Source: Phocaeicola abscessus CCUG 55929 (GTDB lineage Bacteria > Bacteroidota > Bacteroidia > Bacteroidales > Bacteroidaceae). Taken from it: DNA of 64,000 nucleotides. The stretch covers positions 81,700 to 145,699 of the forward strand of contig NZ_HE997186.1 of NCBI RefSeq assembly GCF_000312445.1, given 5' to 3'. A model generated the notes under the pieces. It had not been told where the DNA came from. It was given only the letters and a program-made list of their open reading frames with translations, and did not search any database. The translations under genes and the position numbers were made by a program. Shown here in pieces: positions 54,976 to 64,000 of this stretch (the first letter of the stretch is position 1; every line of letters begins with the position of its first letter).

Positions 54976-56204
54976 AAATTGCCGTAGCAGGAACAGGTTA
55001 TGTCGGAATGAGCATCGCTACGTTGCTCAGTCAACATCATCACGTCACAGCAGTAGACATCGTTCCAGAGAAAGTGAACCTGATTAACCGCCGCAGATCA
55101 CCCGTCGCAGATAGAGAAATCGAAGAATATCTCACTACGAAGGACTTGAAACTGCGCGCCACCGGCGATACGAAAGAAGCTTACCGCGACGCCGACTTCG
55201 TAGTCATCGCCACGCCCACCAATTACGACACGAAACAGAACTTCTTCGACACCTCCGCCGTAGAAGCTGTCATCGAGGCGGTCATGCACCACAACCCCGA
55301 AGCTGTCATGGTTATCAAATCCACCGTTCCTGTGGGATATACCGAAAACATCCGTCGAAAGACAGGTAGCCAGAACCTACTGTTCTCCCCGGAATTCCTC
55401 CGCGAGAGCAAGGCGCTCTACGACAACCTCTATCCCAGCCGAATCATCATCGGCACCGATCCGAACGACGTGCGACTGGTCAAAGCAGCACACGGCTTCG
55501 CCGAGCTGCTCCAAGAGGGAGCGATCAAGCAAGATATCGAGACCCTCTTCATGGGGTTCACCGAAGCAGAGGCCGTGAAACTTTTCGCCAACACATACCT
55601 CGCCTTGCGCGTGAGCTACTTTAACGAGCTTGACACGTACGCCGAGATCAAAGGACTAAACACGCGAGACATCATCCGGGGCGTTTGCTTAGACCCTCGC
55701 ATCGGCGAGCAGTACAATAACCCGTCGTTCGGTTACGGAGGATACTGTTTGCCGAAAGACACCAAACAGCTTTTGGCCAACTACTCGAACGTGCCCGAAA
55801 ACCTCATCCAAGCGATTGTAGAAAGCAACCGCACACGCAAGGACTTTATTGCCGATCGTGTACTGAGTATGGCCGGTTATTACGAGGCTAACAGTGCGTG
55901 GGAAGCGAAGAGGGAACACGAGGTTATCATCGGAGTATACCGCCTCACCATGAAGAGTCACAGCGATAACTTTCGTCAGAGCTCCATTCAGGGGGTGATG
56001 AAGCGTATCAAGGCCAAAGGGGCGACTGTCGTGGTTTACGAGCCGACACTCGAGGACGGCACCACCTTCTTCGGCAGTCGCGTGATCAACGATCTGGAGG
56101 AATTCAAACGACTCAGTCACGCTATCATCGCCAACCGCTACGACAGTTGCCTCGATGACGTGAAAGATAAAGTCTATACCCGCGACATCTTCCGCAGGGA
56201 CTGA
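54972..56204 (+). CDS. ugd: UDP-glucose 6-dehydrogenase
   Basis: This 410-residue enzyme oxidises UDP-glucose twice with NAD to UDP-glucuronate. The N-terminal Rossmann motif is [12 protein letters not shown], the central domain has [11 protein letters not shown] and [25 protein letters not shown], and the catalytic cysteine is in [16 protein letters not shown]. An in-frame start at 54930 would extend into the epimerase gene. The ATG at 54972, overlapping its stop as ATGA, places the Rossmann motif at the usual position. It is slightly longer than the HasB type. It supplies the substrate of the preceding epimerase, completing de novo UDP-GalA synthesis. Confidence 0.95.
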   Translation: MKIAVAGTGYVGMSIATLLSQHHHVTAVDIVPEKVNLINRRRSPVADREIEEYLTTKDLKLRATGDTKEAYRDADFVVIATPTNYDTKQNFFDTSAVEAVIEAVMHHNPEAVMVIKSTVPVGYTENIRRKTGSQNLLFSPEFLRESKALYDNLYPSRIIIGTDPNDVRLVKAAHGFAELLQEGAIKQDIETLFMGFTEAEAVKLFANTYLALRVSYFNELDTYAEIKGLNTRDIIRGVCLDPRIGEQYNNPSFGYGGYCLPKDTKQLLANYSNVPENLIQAIVESNRTRKDFIADRVLSMAGYYEANSAWEAKREHEVIIGVYRLTMKSHSDNFRQSSIQGVMKRIKAKGATVVVYEPTLEDGTTFFGSRVINDLEEFKRLSHAIIANRYDSCLDDVKDKVYTRDIFRRD

Positions 56205-56221
56205 CCTGCTCGGCCAAAGGT

Positions 56222-57718
56222 TCACAGTTTTACTTTCCGCTTTGCGGGGGCCGACTCGTTGTGCAGCCGATCCAAGGCAGTGACAACATACGTGTACTTC
56301 GTCGTCCCCGTCTCGTAGGGGAGCTGCACGAACGTATCCGAGGTGAGCGTCAACAAACGGGCGGGATTGTCCGTATCTACCTTCTCGCCGGAGGCAAACC
56401 GGTACACTGCGTAGCGCACTGCCCGATCCATTTCGATCTTCGCCTTCGGAGCGGTCCAGAACAACATGTACCCGTCGGCCGTCCATATGGGTTTGAGTTT
56501 CTTTACCTTCTTGGGAGGTTTGTTATCGATGAACGGCGAAGCGGGAGGAATGGCGGGATATCGATGATAGTTCGTTTCCAACAGCGTGCGGTAACGGCCG
56601 GGGTCGTCGAACAGCGCCTCCGCATACCACAGGCAACTCCCGCCCACCTTTGGGAGCGACCGGTACAAGCGTCTCTTCGCAAAGAGTTGATGTTCGTCCG
56701 AACGGGTGGGATCGACGCTTCGGACGGTGCGCAGCACGTCCTCGCCGATGTAGAGGGGGCGCCCTCCCGCATGATCGTTCCACCACCGAATCAGCGCGGC
56801 ATAATCGGCTGCCTTGTGTCCGATCTCCCAATACAGCTGTGGAATGGTGTAATCGATCCATCCGTTCCGGATCCATGCCAGCACGTCAGCGTACAGGTCG
56901 TCGTAACATTGCAGACCGTCGGTAAGACTACCGTCGGGATCGTTCTTCCGGTTACGATAGATACCGAAGGGAGATACGCCGAATTTCACCCACGGCTTCG
57001 TCGCACGCACTGTACAGTGGATGTCCTCGATTAGACGATTCACGTTCTCACGTCTCCAATCCGCCTTCCCGGCGTAGCCGCGACCGTAGCGGGCAAAGCT
57101 GACGTCATCGGGGAAATCTTCGCCGTTCACCGGATAGGGATAGAAATAGTCGTCCATATGGATGGCATCAACGTCATAACGCTCCACGATGTCGCGTACT
57201 ACCCGGCAGATGTGCTTGCGGTTCTCGGGTAATCCCGGATCGTAGAAAAGTTGTCCGCCGTAGGCGATGAACCGCTCAGGATGCTGTGCGTAGGGGTGCA
57301 AGGGCGAAAACGTCACGACCGATTTCGTACGCGCCCGATACGGATTGATCCACGCATGGAACTCCATGCCTCTCCGATGGCTCTCGCGCACCATGAACGC
57401 CAGCGGGTCCCAAAACGGCAAAGGTGCCTGCCCCTGTACGCCCGTTAAGAAACGACTCCACGGTTCGATGGACGAGGAATAGAACGCATCCGACTCTGGA
57501 CGAACCTGAAAGATGACGGCGTTGATCCCCGCCTTTTGCAATACGTCCAATCGCTCGATCAACGACTGCTGCATGGCCTCCGTCGACATCCCCTGGAACT
57601 GTCCATTCACCGTAGCGATCCATGCCCCACGAAACTCCCGCTTAGGCAATCCCTGCTGTGCCCCGGCGCAGTGACTCGCCCACACCATCACTGCAAAAAA
57701 AAATATTTTTAATCTCAT
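56222..57718 (-). CDS. GH10-like (DUF187) secreted glycosyl hydrolase
   Basis: This 498-residue secreted protein has a signal peptide (MRLKIFFFAVMVWASHCAGA) and then the DUF187/GHL10 TIM-barrel: FRGAWIATVNGQFQG, INAVIFQVRPESDAFYSS, GMEFHAWINPYRAR, and YDVDAIHMDDYFYPYP with the putative catalytic acids. A C-terminal fibronectin-III-like domain (about 405-498) follows. Characterised relatives include the peptidoglycan glucosidase DigH, which acts on denuded glycan strands, so cell-wall turnover is a reasonable role. It is convergent with the uronate operon (17 bases between stops) and divergent from uvrA. An upstream -7 box is at 57748-57755. Confidence 0.93.
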   Translation of the reverse strand: MRLKIFFFAVMVWASHCAGAQQGLPKREFRGAWIATVNGQFQGMSTEAMQQSLIERLDVLQKAGINAVIFQVRPESDAFYSSSIEPWSRFLTGVQGQAPLPFWDPLAFMVRESHRRGMEFHAWINPYRARTKSVVTFSPLHPYAQHPERFIAYGGQLFYDPGLPENRKHICRVVRDIVERYDVDAIHMDDYFYPYPVNGEDFPDDVSFARYGRGYAGKADWRRENVNRLIEDIHCTVRATKPWVKFGVSPFGIYRNRKNDPDGSLTDGLQCYDDLYADVLAWIRNGWIDYTIPQLYWEIGHKAADYAALIRWWNDHAGGRPLYIGEDVLRTVRSVDPTRSDEHQLFAKRRLYRSLPKVGGSCLWYAEALFDDPGRYRTLLETNYHRYPAIPPASPFIDNKPPKKVKKLKPIWTADGYMLFWTAPKAKIEMDRAVRYAVYRFASGEKVDTDNPARLLTLTSDTFVQLPYETGTTKYTYVVTALDRLHNESAPAKRKVKL

Positions 57719-57747
57719 AATTTACCAGCTTGACGTTAGTTATCGCA

Positions 57748-57755
57748 CAAAGGTA
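57748..57755 (-). promoter_or_regulatory. -7 box of GH10-like gene
   Basis: TACCTTTG on the - strand matches TAnnTTTG, 29 bases before the ATG. Confidence 0.6.
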
Positions 57756-58064
57756 GAAAAATCGGTGGAAAAATCGCTCGAATCTCAAAAGATTCCCGCA
57801 GGTCGCATCGAATGAAATGGAAAATCCGTCCTGCTCGTTCCGAACATACGGGAAAAACGAGGAATATTTTCCCTACAGAGTGTCCCGACAAGGTATCGCC
57901 TTGGTTTTCATTAACCGATAAGAATACCGGTTAACATCACACCGGTTTTTATTAAAGATGCAGAGTTCGTTACACCCTCCTCCCATCGGTTTTTCAGGAG
58001 AAAAGAAACGTGAAGGGAATCGGAGAAAGTTTGCATTTTATCCGAAGTTACTGAAAGTATTCCG
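57756..58064. other. Divergent intergenic region before uvrA
   Basis: No gene is seen. At 57911-57917 and 57928-57934 the arms TTAACCG and CGGTTAA form an inverted repeat, and ACCGGTTTTTATTAA follows, a cluster that could be an operator. The significance is uncertain. Confidence 0.35.
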
Positions 58065-58072
58065 TATCTTTG
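58065..58072 (+). promoter_or_regulatory. -7 box of uvrA promoter
   Basis: TATCTTTG matches TAnnTTTG, 25 bases before the uvrA ATG. Confidence 0.6.
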
Positions 58073-58097
58073 CACGAATCATCAAATACAACGATCC

Positions 58098-60935
58098 ATG
58101 TCGGAAAACAACCATATATCCATCCGAGGCGCACGGGTAAACAATTTGAAAAACATCAGCACGGACATCCCCCGCAACCGATTGATAGTCATCACCGGCG
58201 TATCTGGCTCAGGGAAGTCCTCACTAGCCTTCGATACGCTTTACGCCGAAGGGCAACGCCGTTACGTAGAGAGCTTATCGAGTTACGCCCGTCAGTTCCT
58301 CGGTCGAATGAGCAAGCCGGAATGCGATTTCATCAAGGGCATTCCCCCCGCTATCGCCATCGAACAGAAAGTGAACAGCCGCAACCCACGTTCCACCGTG
58401 GGCACTTCGACCGAGATTTACGAATACCTTCGTCTGCTCTATGCGAGGATCGGAAAAACCTATTCGCCCGTCAGCGGGCAGCTGGTGAAGAAACACAGTA
58501 CGGACGATGTGGTACGCTGCATGCTCTCTTTCCCCAAAGGGACGAAATACACGGTCCTTACTCCTGTCCTGTTGCGCGAAGGCCGCTCATTGCTTGAACA
58601 ATTGAACATTGCACTGAAACAAGGATTCACACGCATCGAAGTGAACCGCGAAATCGTGCGCATCGAGGATTACCTGCAAACGATGAACGCCGCGACGGAA
58701 CAAGCCTCCCCGAAACCGTCGAAACAACTTATTTACCTGTTGGTCGACCGTTTAACGGCCGACGACGGGAAAGAGAGCGTCAGCCGTCTCATTGACTCCG
58801 CTGAAACGGCGATGTACGAGGGCGACGGCAATTGCCTGCTGCGCAGCTACCAGGGTGACGGAAGCACATGTCTCTTCACCTTCAGCACCCGCTTCGAAGC
58901 AGACGGGATCACCTTCTCAGAACCTACCGACCAACTGTTCTCCTTTAATTCGCCTGTCGGTGCCTGCCCCGTCTGCGAAGGGTTCGGAAAAATCGTCGGC
59001 ATCGACGAGCGTCTCGTTGTCCCCAACCGGACATTAAGCGTCTACGACGGAGCTGTCTATTGCTGGAGGGGCGAAAAGATGGGCGAATGGCTGAAGGCTT
59101 TTATCGAGGAGGCTCCCGCCCACGACTTCCCAATCTTCACCCCCTATTACGCCCTGACTCCGGCACAAAAAGAGTACCTGTGGCACGGCCCTCGGGAGAA
59201 AATCTGTATCGACTCCTTCTTCAAAATGTTGGAAGAGAATCAGTACAAGATTCAGTACCGGGTCATGTTGGCACGTTACCGAGGGAAGACGGTGTGCCCC
59301 GTCTGTCACGGGACGCGGTTGAAGAAAGAAGCGAATTATGTCAAGGTAGGGGGCAAATCCGTCACCGAATTAGTGGATATGCCCGTCTCAAGCCTGAAAG
59401 CGTTTTTTGATGGGCTACAACTCGATACGTCCGATGCGGCCGTCAGTAAACGCATCCTCACCGAGATCAACAACCGCTTGCAGTTCATGATAGACGTGGG
59501 CTTGGGATACCTCACCCTCAACCGGTTGAGCAACACACTCTCTGGCGGGGAAAGTCAGCGAATCAACTTGGCCACCTCGTTGGGCAGCAGCTTGGTGGGT
59601 TCGCTGTACATCTTGGATGAACCCAGCATCGGGTTGCATAGCCGGGACACGAATCGGCTGATCAAGGTGCTGAAAGCCTTGCGTGACCTGGGAAATACCG
59701 TAATCGTGGTCGAACACGACGAAGAAATTATCCGAGCGGCCGATTACATCATCGACATCGGTCCCCAAGCTGGGCGCTCGGGAGGACGCATCGTTTATCA
59801 AGGCGACATGAAAGAATTGAAACCGAATGACAAGGACAGCTACACCGTCCGTTACCTGCTCGGTGAAGAAACGATCCCCCTTCCCCCCTCGCGCCGCCCA
59901 TGGAACAACTACATTGAAGTAAAAGGAGCCCGGGAGAACAACCTGAAAGGTATCGACGTGAAATTTCCACTGAATGTTCTCACGGTAGTCACTGGTGTGA
60001 GCGGATCGGGGAAAAGCACGCTCGTGCGCGACATCTTTTATCGGGCTTTGAAGCGGGAATACAGCGAAGCGGGCGACCGTCCGGGCGAGTACCTGTCTCT
60101 AGAAGGCGATATGCGTGCGGTGAAGGATATAGAGTTCGTCGACCAGCACCCCATCGGCAAATCCACCCGCAGCAACCCCGCAACTTACCTCAAGGCGTAC
60201 GACGAGATTCGCAAGTTGTATGCCGACCAACCCTTATCGAGGCAATGGGGATTCACCCCGGCATTTTTCTCTTTCAATACAGAGGGCGGACGGTGTGAGG
60301 CATGCAAGGGCGAAGGCGTCATCACCGTGGAAATGCAATTCATGGCCGACTTGGTATTGAAATGCGAATCCTGCCACGGGAAACGTTTCAAGAAAGACAT
60401 TCTGGAGGTAAAATTCCACGGGAACAACATCTACGACGTATTGGAGATGACCGTCGACGAGGCGATCGAGTTTTTTACGACATATCGGCAAAATAAAATC
60501 GCAGATGCACTGAAGCCTTTGCAAGAGGTCGGATTGGGATACGTCAAACTAGGACAATCCTCCTCTACGCTTTCGGGCGGAGAGAACCAACGCGTGAAGT
60601 TGGCTTCTTACCTGAGTGCGGAAAAAGCACAACCGACGATCTTCGTGTTCGACGAACCTACCACCGGCCTGCATTTCCACGATATAAAAAAACTGTTGGA
60701 AGTCTTCCATGCGCTCATCGAGAGGGGGCATACCGTAGTCATCATTGAACACAACCTCGATATGATCAAATGCGCCGACTATGTTATCGATTTGGGACCG
60801 GAAGGAGGAGATCAGGGCGGCGATGTGGTGGTTTGCGGTACGCCGGAAGAGGTCGCCCGATACGAAGCCTCGCACACGGGCCGTTCTTTGAAAGAAAAGC
60901 TGTCCACTTCTTCATCGCACACATCATCGAGATGA
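58098..60935 (+). CDS. uvrA: Excinuclease ABC subunit UvrA
   Basis: This 945-residue damage-recognition ATPase loads UvrB on DNA in nucleotide excision repair. It has the two split ABC domains: the first Walker A is [21 protein letters not shown] and the second is [20 protein letters not shown]. The signatures are [11 protein letters not shown] and [14 protein letters not shown]. The zinc modules are visible as CPVCEGFG with CPVCHGTR, and as CEACKGEG with CESCHGKRF. The length is normal. The gene's TGA overlaps the next start (ATGA), so the O-acetylation genes are read from the same transcript. Confidence 0.98.
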   Translation: MSENNHISIRGARVNNLKNISTDIPRNRLIVITGVSGSGKSSLAFDTLYAEGQRRYVESLSSYARQFLGRMSKPECDFIKGIPPAIAIEQKVNSRNPRSTVGTSTEIYEYLRLLYARIGKTYSPVSGQLVKKHSTDDVVRCMLSFPKGTKYTVLTPVLLREGRSLLEQLNIALKQGFTRIEVNREIVRIEDYLQTMNAATEQASPKPSKQLIYLLVDRLTADDGKESVSRLIDSAETAMYEGDGNCLLRSYQGDGSTCLFTFSTRFEADGITFSEPTDQLFSFNSPVGACPVCEGFGKIVGIDERLVVPNRTLSVYDGAVYCWRGEKMGEWLKAFIEEAPAHDFPIFTPYYALTPAQKEYLWHGPREKICIDSFFKMLEENQYKIQYRVMLARYRGKTVCPVCHGTRLKKEANYVKVGGKSVTELVDMPVSSLKAFFDGLQLDTSDAAVSKRILTEINNRLQFMIDVGLGYLTLNRLSNTLSGGESQRINLATSLGSSLVGSLYILDEPSIGLHSRDTNRLIKVLKALRDLGNTVIVVEHDEEIIRAADYIIDIGPQAGRSGGRIVYQGDMKELKPNDKDSYTVRYLLGEETIPLPPSRRPWNNYIEVKGARENNLKGIDVKFPLNVLTVVTGVSGSGKSTLVRDIFYRALKREYSEAGDRPGEYLSLEGDMRAVKDIEFVDQHPIGKSTRSNPATYLKAYDEIRKLYADQPLSRQWGFTPAFFSFNTEGGRCEACKGEGVITVEMQFMADLVLKCESCHGKRFKKDILEVKFHGNNIYDVLEMTVDEAIEFFTTYRQNKIADALKPLQEVGLGYVKLGQSSSTLSGGENQRVKLASYLSAEKAQPTIFVFDEPTTGLHFHDIKKLLEVFHALIERGHTVVIIEHNLDMIKCADYVIDLGPEGGDQGGDVVVCGTPEEVARYEASHTGRSLKEKLSTSSSHTSSR

Positions 60936-62302
60936 AGAACTACCTATCCCATACTTTCTGGTTGCTTCTGATCGTCGTCGGAACACTGCTGGCGATGTAT
61001 TTCCTGCCTTCGCTCTCTTTTCACGGACATACCCTGCGCAAGGTAGACATTCTTTCCGACCTGCGTCCATCGAAAATCGCTACGAAAGATTTCGTCGCAT
61101 CAGATTCGTTGCTCGTCGCTCCGAAACCGGTTTTCATAGATACCTGCAAAACCGGATTAACCTGTATCGAAGACTATTCGGATTCCGTCCGTACTTTCAG
61201 CATGGATCATTTCTACGAAGCGCTCTCGGAACGGAATACGATACCCCGGCCAGTCCGCGTGGCTTATTACGGCGATTCGTTCATCGAAGCGGATATCTTC
61301 ACCGGTGACCTTCGGAGCATGTTACAGGATGAATACGGAGGAAGCGGCGTGGGCTATATCCCTATTACATACAACATGACAGGGTTCCGACCTACCGTCC
61401 ACCAATCGTTCGGCGGTTGGGAGAGTCATACTAAAACTGATCCCATCGGATTCGTCGACAAATACCAGGACATCGCCGGCAACTACTTCGTGCCTACCCC
61501 CGGAGCGTACGTGTTGCTGAAAGGGGAAAAGCATTATGCGCTGCATTTGGATACGTGCAGCACGTCGATGATCTACTTCCGAAACGAGGGTGGATTAAAG
61601 ATCACCGCCGCTGTGAACGGGACACAGCAAACACATTTCGAGCCGACGGGCACAGGGGAATTGCAGGCAATCGCCATCGACGGACGCATCGGACAAGTGC
61701 GGTGGAGCGTAGATCAGTGCGCTTCCGCCACGTTCTACGGCGTGACGATGGAAAGTCATCCGGGAGTGGGCGTAGACAATTTCAGCATACGCGGAAGCAG
61801 CGGCATCCACCTGAGTACGATCCCGATCGAAACATTACAGGCATTTTATCGGTTGCGTCCATACGACCTGATCGTGCTGCAATTCGGCTTGAACGTGGCG
61901 AGCAAACGCACGACGGATTATACCGTCTACAAGGAGAGCATGAAAAAAACCATCGATCACCTGAAAAAAGCCTTCTCAGACATCAGCATCCTGCTGGTCG
62001 GCGTGGGAGACCGCGAATACAGAAACGAGGAAGATGGCAAACTGTATACCATGCCTGGCGTGAAAAATCTGATTCGCTTCCAGCAGGCGATCGCCGCCGA
62101 GAACCGAATCGCCTTCTGGAACATGTACGAAGCCATGGGCGGGGAAGGAAGCATCGTGAAAATGGCGGAGAAGAAAATGGCCAACCTGGATTATACGCAC
62201 ATCAATTTCAAAGGGGGCAGACATTTGGCCAGCCTTCTGTTCGAAGCGTTGAAATACGGAAAGGAACAGTACAACAAACGGAAAGTGTATGAAAAAAAAT
62301 AA
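60932..62302 (+). CDS. Membrane-anchored SGNH hydrolase/acyltransferase-like protein
   Basis: This 456-residue protein has one N-terminal transmembrane segment (about 7-26) with the rest periplasmic. The SGNH motifs are YYGDSFIEADIF (block I serine), GGSGVGYI (block II glycine region), QFGLNVA (block III Asn) and LDYTHINFKGG (block V Asp-x-x-His). Between blocks lies a beta-rich insertion of about 150 residues (about 190-280) resembling a carbohydrate-binding sandwich, as in AlgX/PatB-like proteins. It would transfer or remove O-acetyl groups on a periplasmic glycan together with the MBOAT protein downstream. The start overlaps the uvrA stop by four bases. The polymer acted on is not known. 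Confidence 0.85.
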   Translation: MKNYLSHTFWLLLIVVGTLLAMYFLPSLSFHGHTLRKVDILSDLRPSKIATKDFVASDSLLVAPKPVFIDTCKTGLTCIEDYSDSVRTFSMDHFYEALSERNTIPRPVRVAYYGDSFIEADIFTGDLRSMLQDEYGGSGVGYIPITYNMTGFRPTVHQSFGGWESHTKTDPIGFVDKYQDIAGNYFVPTPGAYVLLKGEKHYALHLDTCSTSMIYFRNEGGLKITAAVNGTQQTHFEPTGTGELQAIAIDGRIGQVRWSVDQCASATFYGVTMESHPGVGVDNFSIRGSSGIHLSTIPIETLQAFYRLRPYDLIVLQFGLNVASKRTTDYTVYKESMKKTIDHLKKAFSDISILLVGVGDREYRNEEDGKLYTMPGVKNLIRFQQAIAAENRIAFWNMYEAMGGEGSIVKMAEKKMANLDYTHINFKGGRHLASLLFEALKYGKEQYNKRKVYEKK

Positions 62303-63245
62303 CATCATCGCTCTCGTCTGTCTCACAGCAACATCGCTGCTTCCCTTCCGTACGGTCGCTCAGGATGTCGTCCCAGAGCCGACGAGCCCGCAACCGCCCT
62401 TATACCACTCCAACGATCCGAAACCGTTCACTGCACCCTTGCACTTCATCCCGGTCGAAGAAGCAATTCCTGCCGCCTTTCAAGGGACAGTTGAAAACAA
62501 GATTGTAGACGAAGCACATACCTTGTTCCCCTTCTTCGAGAGACTGCTGCTCTGCGAAGCACCGGTACGAATCGTGCACATCGGCGATTCACACGTGAGG
62601 GGACATGTATACCCTTACACCACCCGCTTATTATTGGAAAAGGACTTTTCCGACCGAGCCGTTTATCCCGATACTATAACTTATCGAACGAGCGGCATCG
62701 CCCGAGAAACGGGAAATCCCGGTCTCGTTTTTCATATCTTCGGCGTGAACGGGGCGACCGCCGCTTCATTCCACGCAGAGGAGCATATCCGGGAAGTCGC
62801 ATCTCTCAACCCCGATCTGATCATCGTCTCGTTCGGAACCAACGAAGCGCATGGCAAGTATGCGGCAAGCGATCATCGGGTGGAACTGGACAACTTGATT
62901 ACCTCCATACGGCAGGCATGTCCCAACGCCACCATCCTGCTGACCACCCCTCCGGGCGCTTATATCGGAAAAAGATACGCCCGGCGCATCAACCCCAATA
63001 CGCGCCAGGCGGCGAAAGTCATCACGGAATACGCTGAACGGAAAAAGATAGCATCATGGGATCTGTATACTATTGCAGGCAGCGGAAAGCATGCTGTCCG
63101 GAATTGGAAACGAAGTAACCTGTTCCGCAGGGACGGCATCCATTTCACCCCCGAGGGATACCGGTTGCAAGGAACTTTATTGTATCAGGCCTTTATAAAA
63201 GTATACAACGAATATGTGGCGAATAGTATGGAACAAACTGACTGA
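62289..63245 (+). CDS. Secreted SGNH/GDSL hydrolase
   Basis: This 318-residue protein has a signal peptide (MKKNNIIALVCLTATSLLPFRTVAQ) and a compact SGNH fold. Motifs are HIGDSHVRGH (catalytic Ser), NGATAASF, SFGTNEAHG (block III, Gly and Asn) and DGIHFTPEGY (Asp-x-x-His). It overlaps the preceding SGNH gene by 14 bases and the MBOAT gene by 32 bases, a tightly coupled three-gene block. A pair of SGNH proteins with one MBOAT is the arrangement of exported-glycan O-acetylation systems, so it is probably an O-acetyltransferase or esterase in the periplasm. Confidence 0.88.
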   Translation: MKKNNIIALVCLTATSLLPFRTVAQDVVPEPTSPQPPLYHSNDPKPFTAPLHFIPVEEAIPAAFQGTVENKIVDEAHTLFPFFERLLLCEAPVRIVHIGDSHVRGHVYPYTTRLLLEKDFSDRAVYPDTITYRTSGIARETGNPGLVFHIFGVNGATAASFHAEEHIREVASLNPDLIIVSFGTNEAHGKYAASDHRVELDNLITSIRQACPNATILLTTPPGAYIGKRYARRINPNTRQAAKVITEYAERKKIASWDLYTIAGSGKHAVRNWKRSNLFRRDGIHFTPEGYRLQGTLLYQAFIKVYNEYVANSMEQTD

Positions 63246-64000
63246 TGTTCTGACATACGATGCCGAAGCGCCGATGCTGTTCAGCAGCGGAATCTTCCTG
63301 TGGCTGTTCCTTGCCTTTGTAGCCATATATCTGCTGTTGCACAAGCGGGATGCGGCTCGCATCGCGTTCGTCACGGCCTTCTCTTATTACTTTTACTATA
63401 AGAGCAGCGGATGCTATTTCTTCCTTTTGGGAATCGTCACGATCAGCGACTATCTCATCGGCCGGAGGATGGCAACGATCGAGACGAAGTGGAAAAGAAG
63501 ATTGCTGCTTGCAGCGAGCCTCGTAGTCAATCTGGGCTTGCTTTGCTACTTCAAATATACTAACTTCTTTTACGAGTTGCTGAGCCCACTATGGGGAGGG
63601 CATTTCCATGCGTTGGATATCTTCCTGCCCGTAGGCATATCGTTCTTCACCTTTCAATCGCTGAGCTATACCATTGATATCTATCGTCGACAGCTCCACC
63701 CGCTCCGCCGATTATTGGACTATGCGTTTTACGTATCATTCTTCCCCCAGTTGGTGGCCGGCCCGATCGTCCGGGCACGGGATTTCATTCCCCAGATACA
63801 CCGGCCGCTACTCGTTACGCAGGAGATGTTCGGTCAAGGCATATTCTTTATCCTCAGTGGCCTTTTCAAGAAGGCCGTCATCTCCGATTACATCAGTATC
63901 AATTTCGTGGAACGCATCTTCGACAATCCAGCGTTATTCTCGGGCGTAGAAAATCTCTTCGGTATCTACGGCTACGCCTTACAAATCTATTGTGATTTTT
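63214..64000 (+). CDS. MBOAT family O-acyltransferase (partial)
   Basis: The first 262 residues of an AlgI-like membrane-bound O-acyltransferase are visible and the gene runs off the right edge. Hydrophobic helices begin with MLFSSGIFLWLFLAFVAIYLL, and the family markers YFKYTNFF, LPVGISFFTFQSLSYTIDIYRR and FYVSFFPQLVAGPIVRARDFIPQI are present. The catalytic histidine would be further right. AlgI-type proteins pass acetyl groups from cytoplasmic acetyl-CoA across the membrane to periplasmic SGNH enzymes such as the two encoded just upstream. The start at 63214 keeps the N-terminal helix before the first conserved segment, as in Bacteroidetes members. Confidence 0.93.
   Translation, partial: MWRIVWNKLTDVLTYDAEAPMLFSSGIFLWLFLAFVAIYLLLHKRDAARIAFVTAFSYYFYYKSSGCYFFLLGIVTISDYLIGRRMATIETKWKRRLLLAASLVVNLGLLCYFKYTNFFYELLSPLWGGHFHALDIFLPVGISFFTFQSLSYTIDIYRRQLHPLRRLLDYAFYVSFFPQLVAGPIVRARDFIPQIHRPLLVTQEMFGQGIFFILSGLFKKAVISDYISINFVERIFDNPALFSGVENLFGIYGYALQIYCDF

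Noticed and set aside
57911-57934. Inverted repeat TTAACCG/CGGTTAA as a defined operator
   Set aside because: The arms are only seven bases with a ten-base spacer in AT-rich DNA, which can occur by chance; noted in the intergenic entry but not claimed.

Overview
The window looks like a chromosome segment of a Bacteroidales bacterium. The evidence is a SusC/SusD pair with an ECF sigma/FecR regulator, many TAnnTTTG -7 boxes (the Bacteroidetes promoter signature) close upstream of start codons, weak Shine-Dalgarno signals, and a Bacteroidales-style gene set. A relative of Tannerella or Parabacteroides is my guess; nothing here fixes the genus. No tRNA, rRNA, insertion sequence or CRISPR array was seen.

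Positions 1-10,860 form a glycan-assembly island on the + strand, visibly AT-richer than the rest from about 1,250. It holds four glycosyltransferases (the first cut by the window edge), a LegC-type aminotransferase, a UDP-GlcNAc 4,6-dehydratase, a polyprenyl-phosphate sugar-1-phosphate transferase, a YjbH-like outer-membrane protein, a nucleotidyltransferase-fold protein, and gmd plus fcl for GDP-L-fucose. Together these suggest synthesis and lipid-linking of a 4-amino-4,6-dideoxy-HexNAc and a fucose-containing surface glycan. Positions 10,960-14,680 carry a CbpA-type co-chaperone, NudC and a YidE/YbjL-type transporter.

Positions 14,790-26,190 (- strand) are a polysaccharide utilisation locus: ECF sigma, FecR anti-sigma, SusC with an STN signalling domain, SusD, then two large secreted proteins that match no glycoside hydrolase family I can recognise. 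The 600 bases upstream of the sigma gene hold a tandem array of five 43-bp units followed by 22-bp palindromic half-units, and a single copy of the same 18-bp palindrome recurs at 51,569, ahead of the uronate operon.

Positions 26,790-51,170 are mostly housekeeping: mfd, a TPR protein, an S41 protease, an operon of a polyprenol-phosphate mannosyltransferase-like enzyme, pyrC, a stand-alone MetH-activation-domain protein and a membrane phosphoesterase, then plsC, a giant acyl-CoA dehydratase activase, an M13 peptidase, an ABC-F ATPase, groES-groEL and hisS.

Positions 51,860-56,200 are an operon for UDP-uronates: a GHMP kinase whose first motif is of the galacturonokinase type, a sugar-phosphate nucleotidyltransferase, a UDP-glucuronate 4-epimerase and a UDP-glucose dehydrogenase. 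After a GH10-like hydrolase and uvrA, the window ends in a likely O-acetylation cassette of two SGNH proteins and an MBOAT acyltransferase cut by the right edge. A family of three sense-oriented hairpin repeats lies 38-63 bases after the stop codons of three genes.
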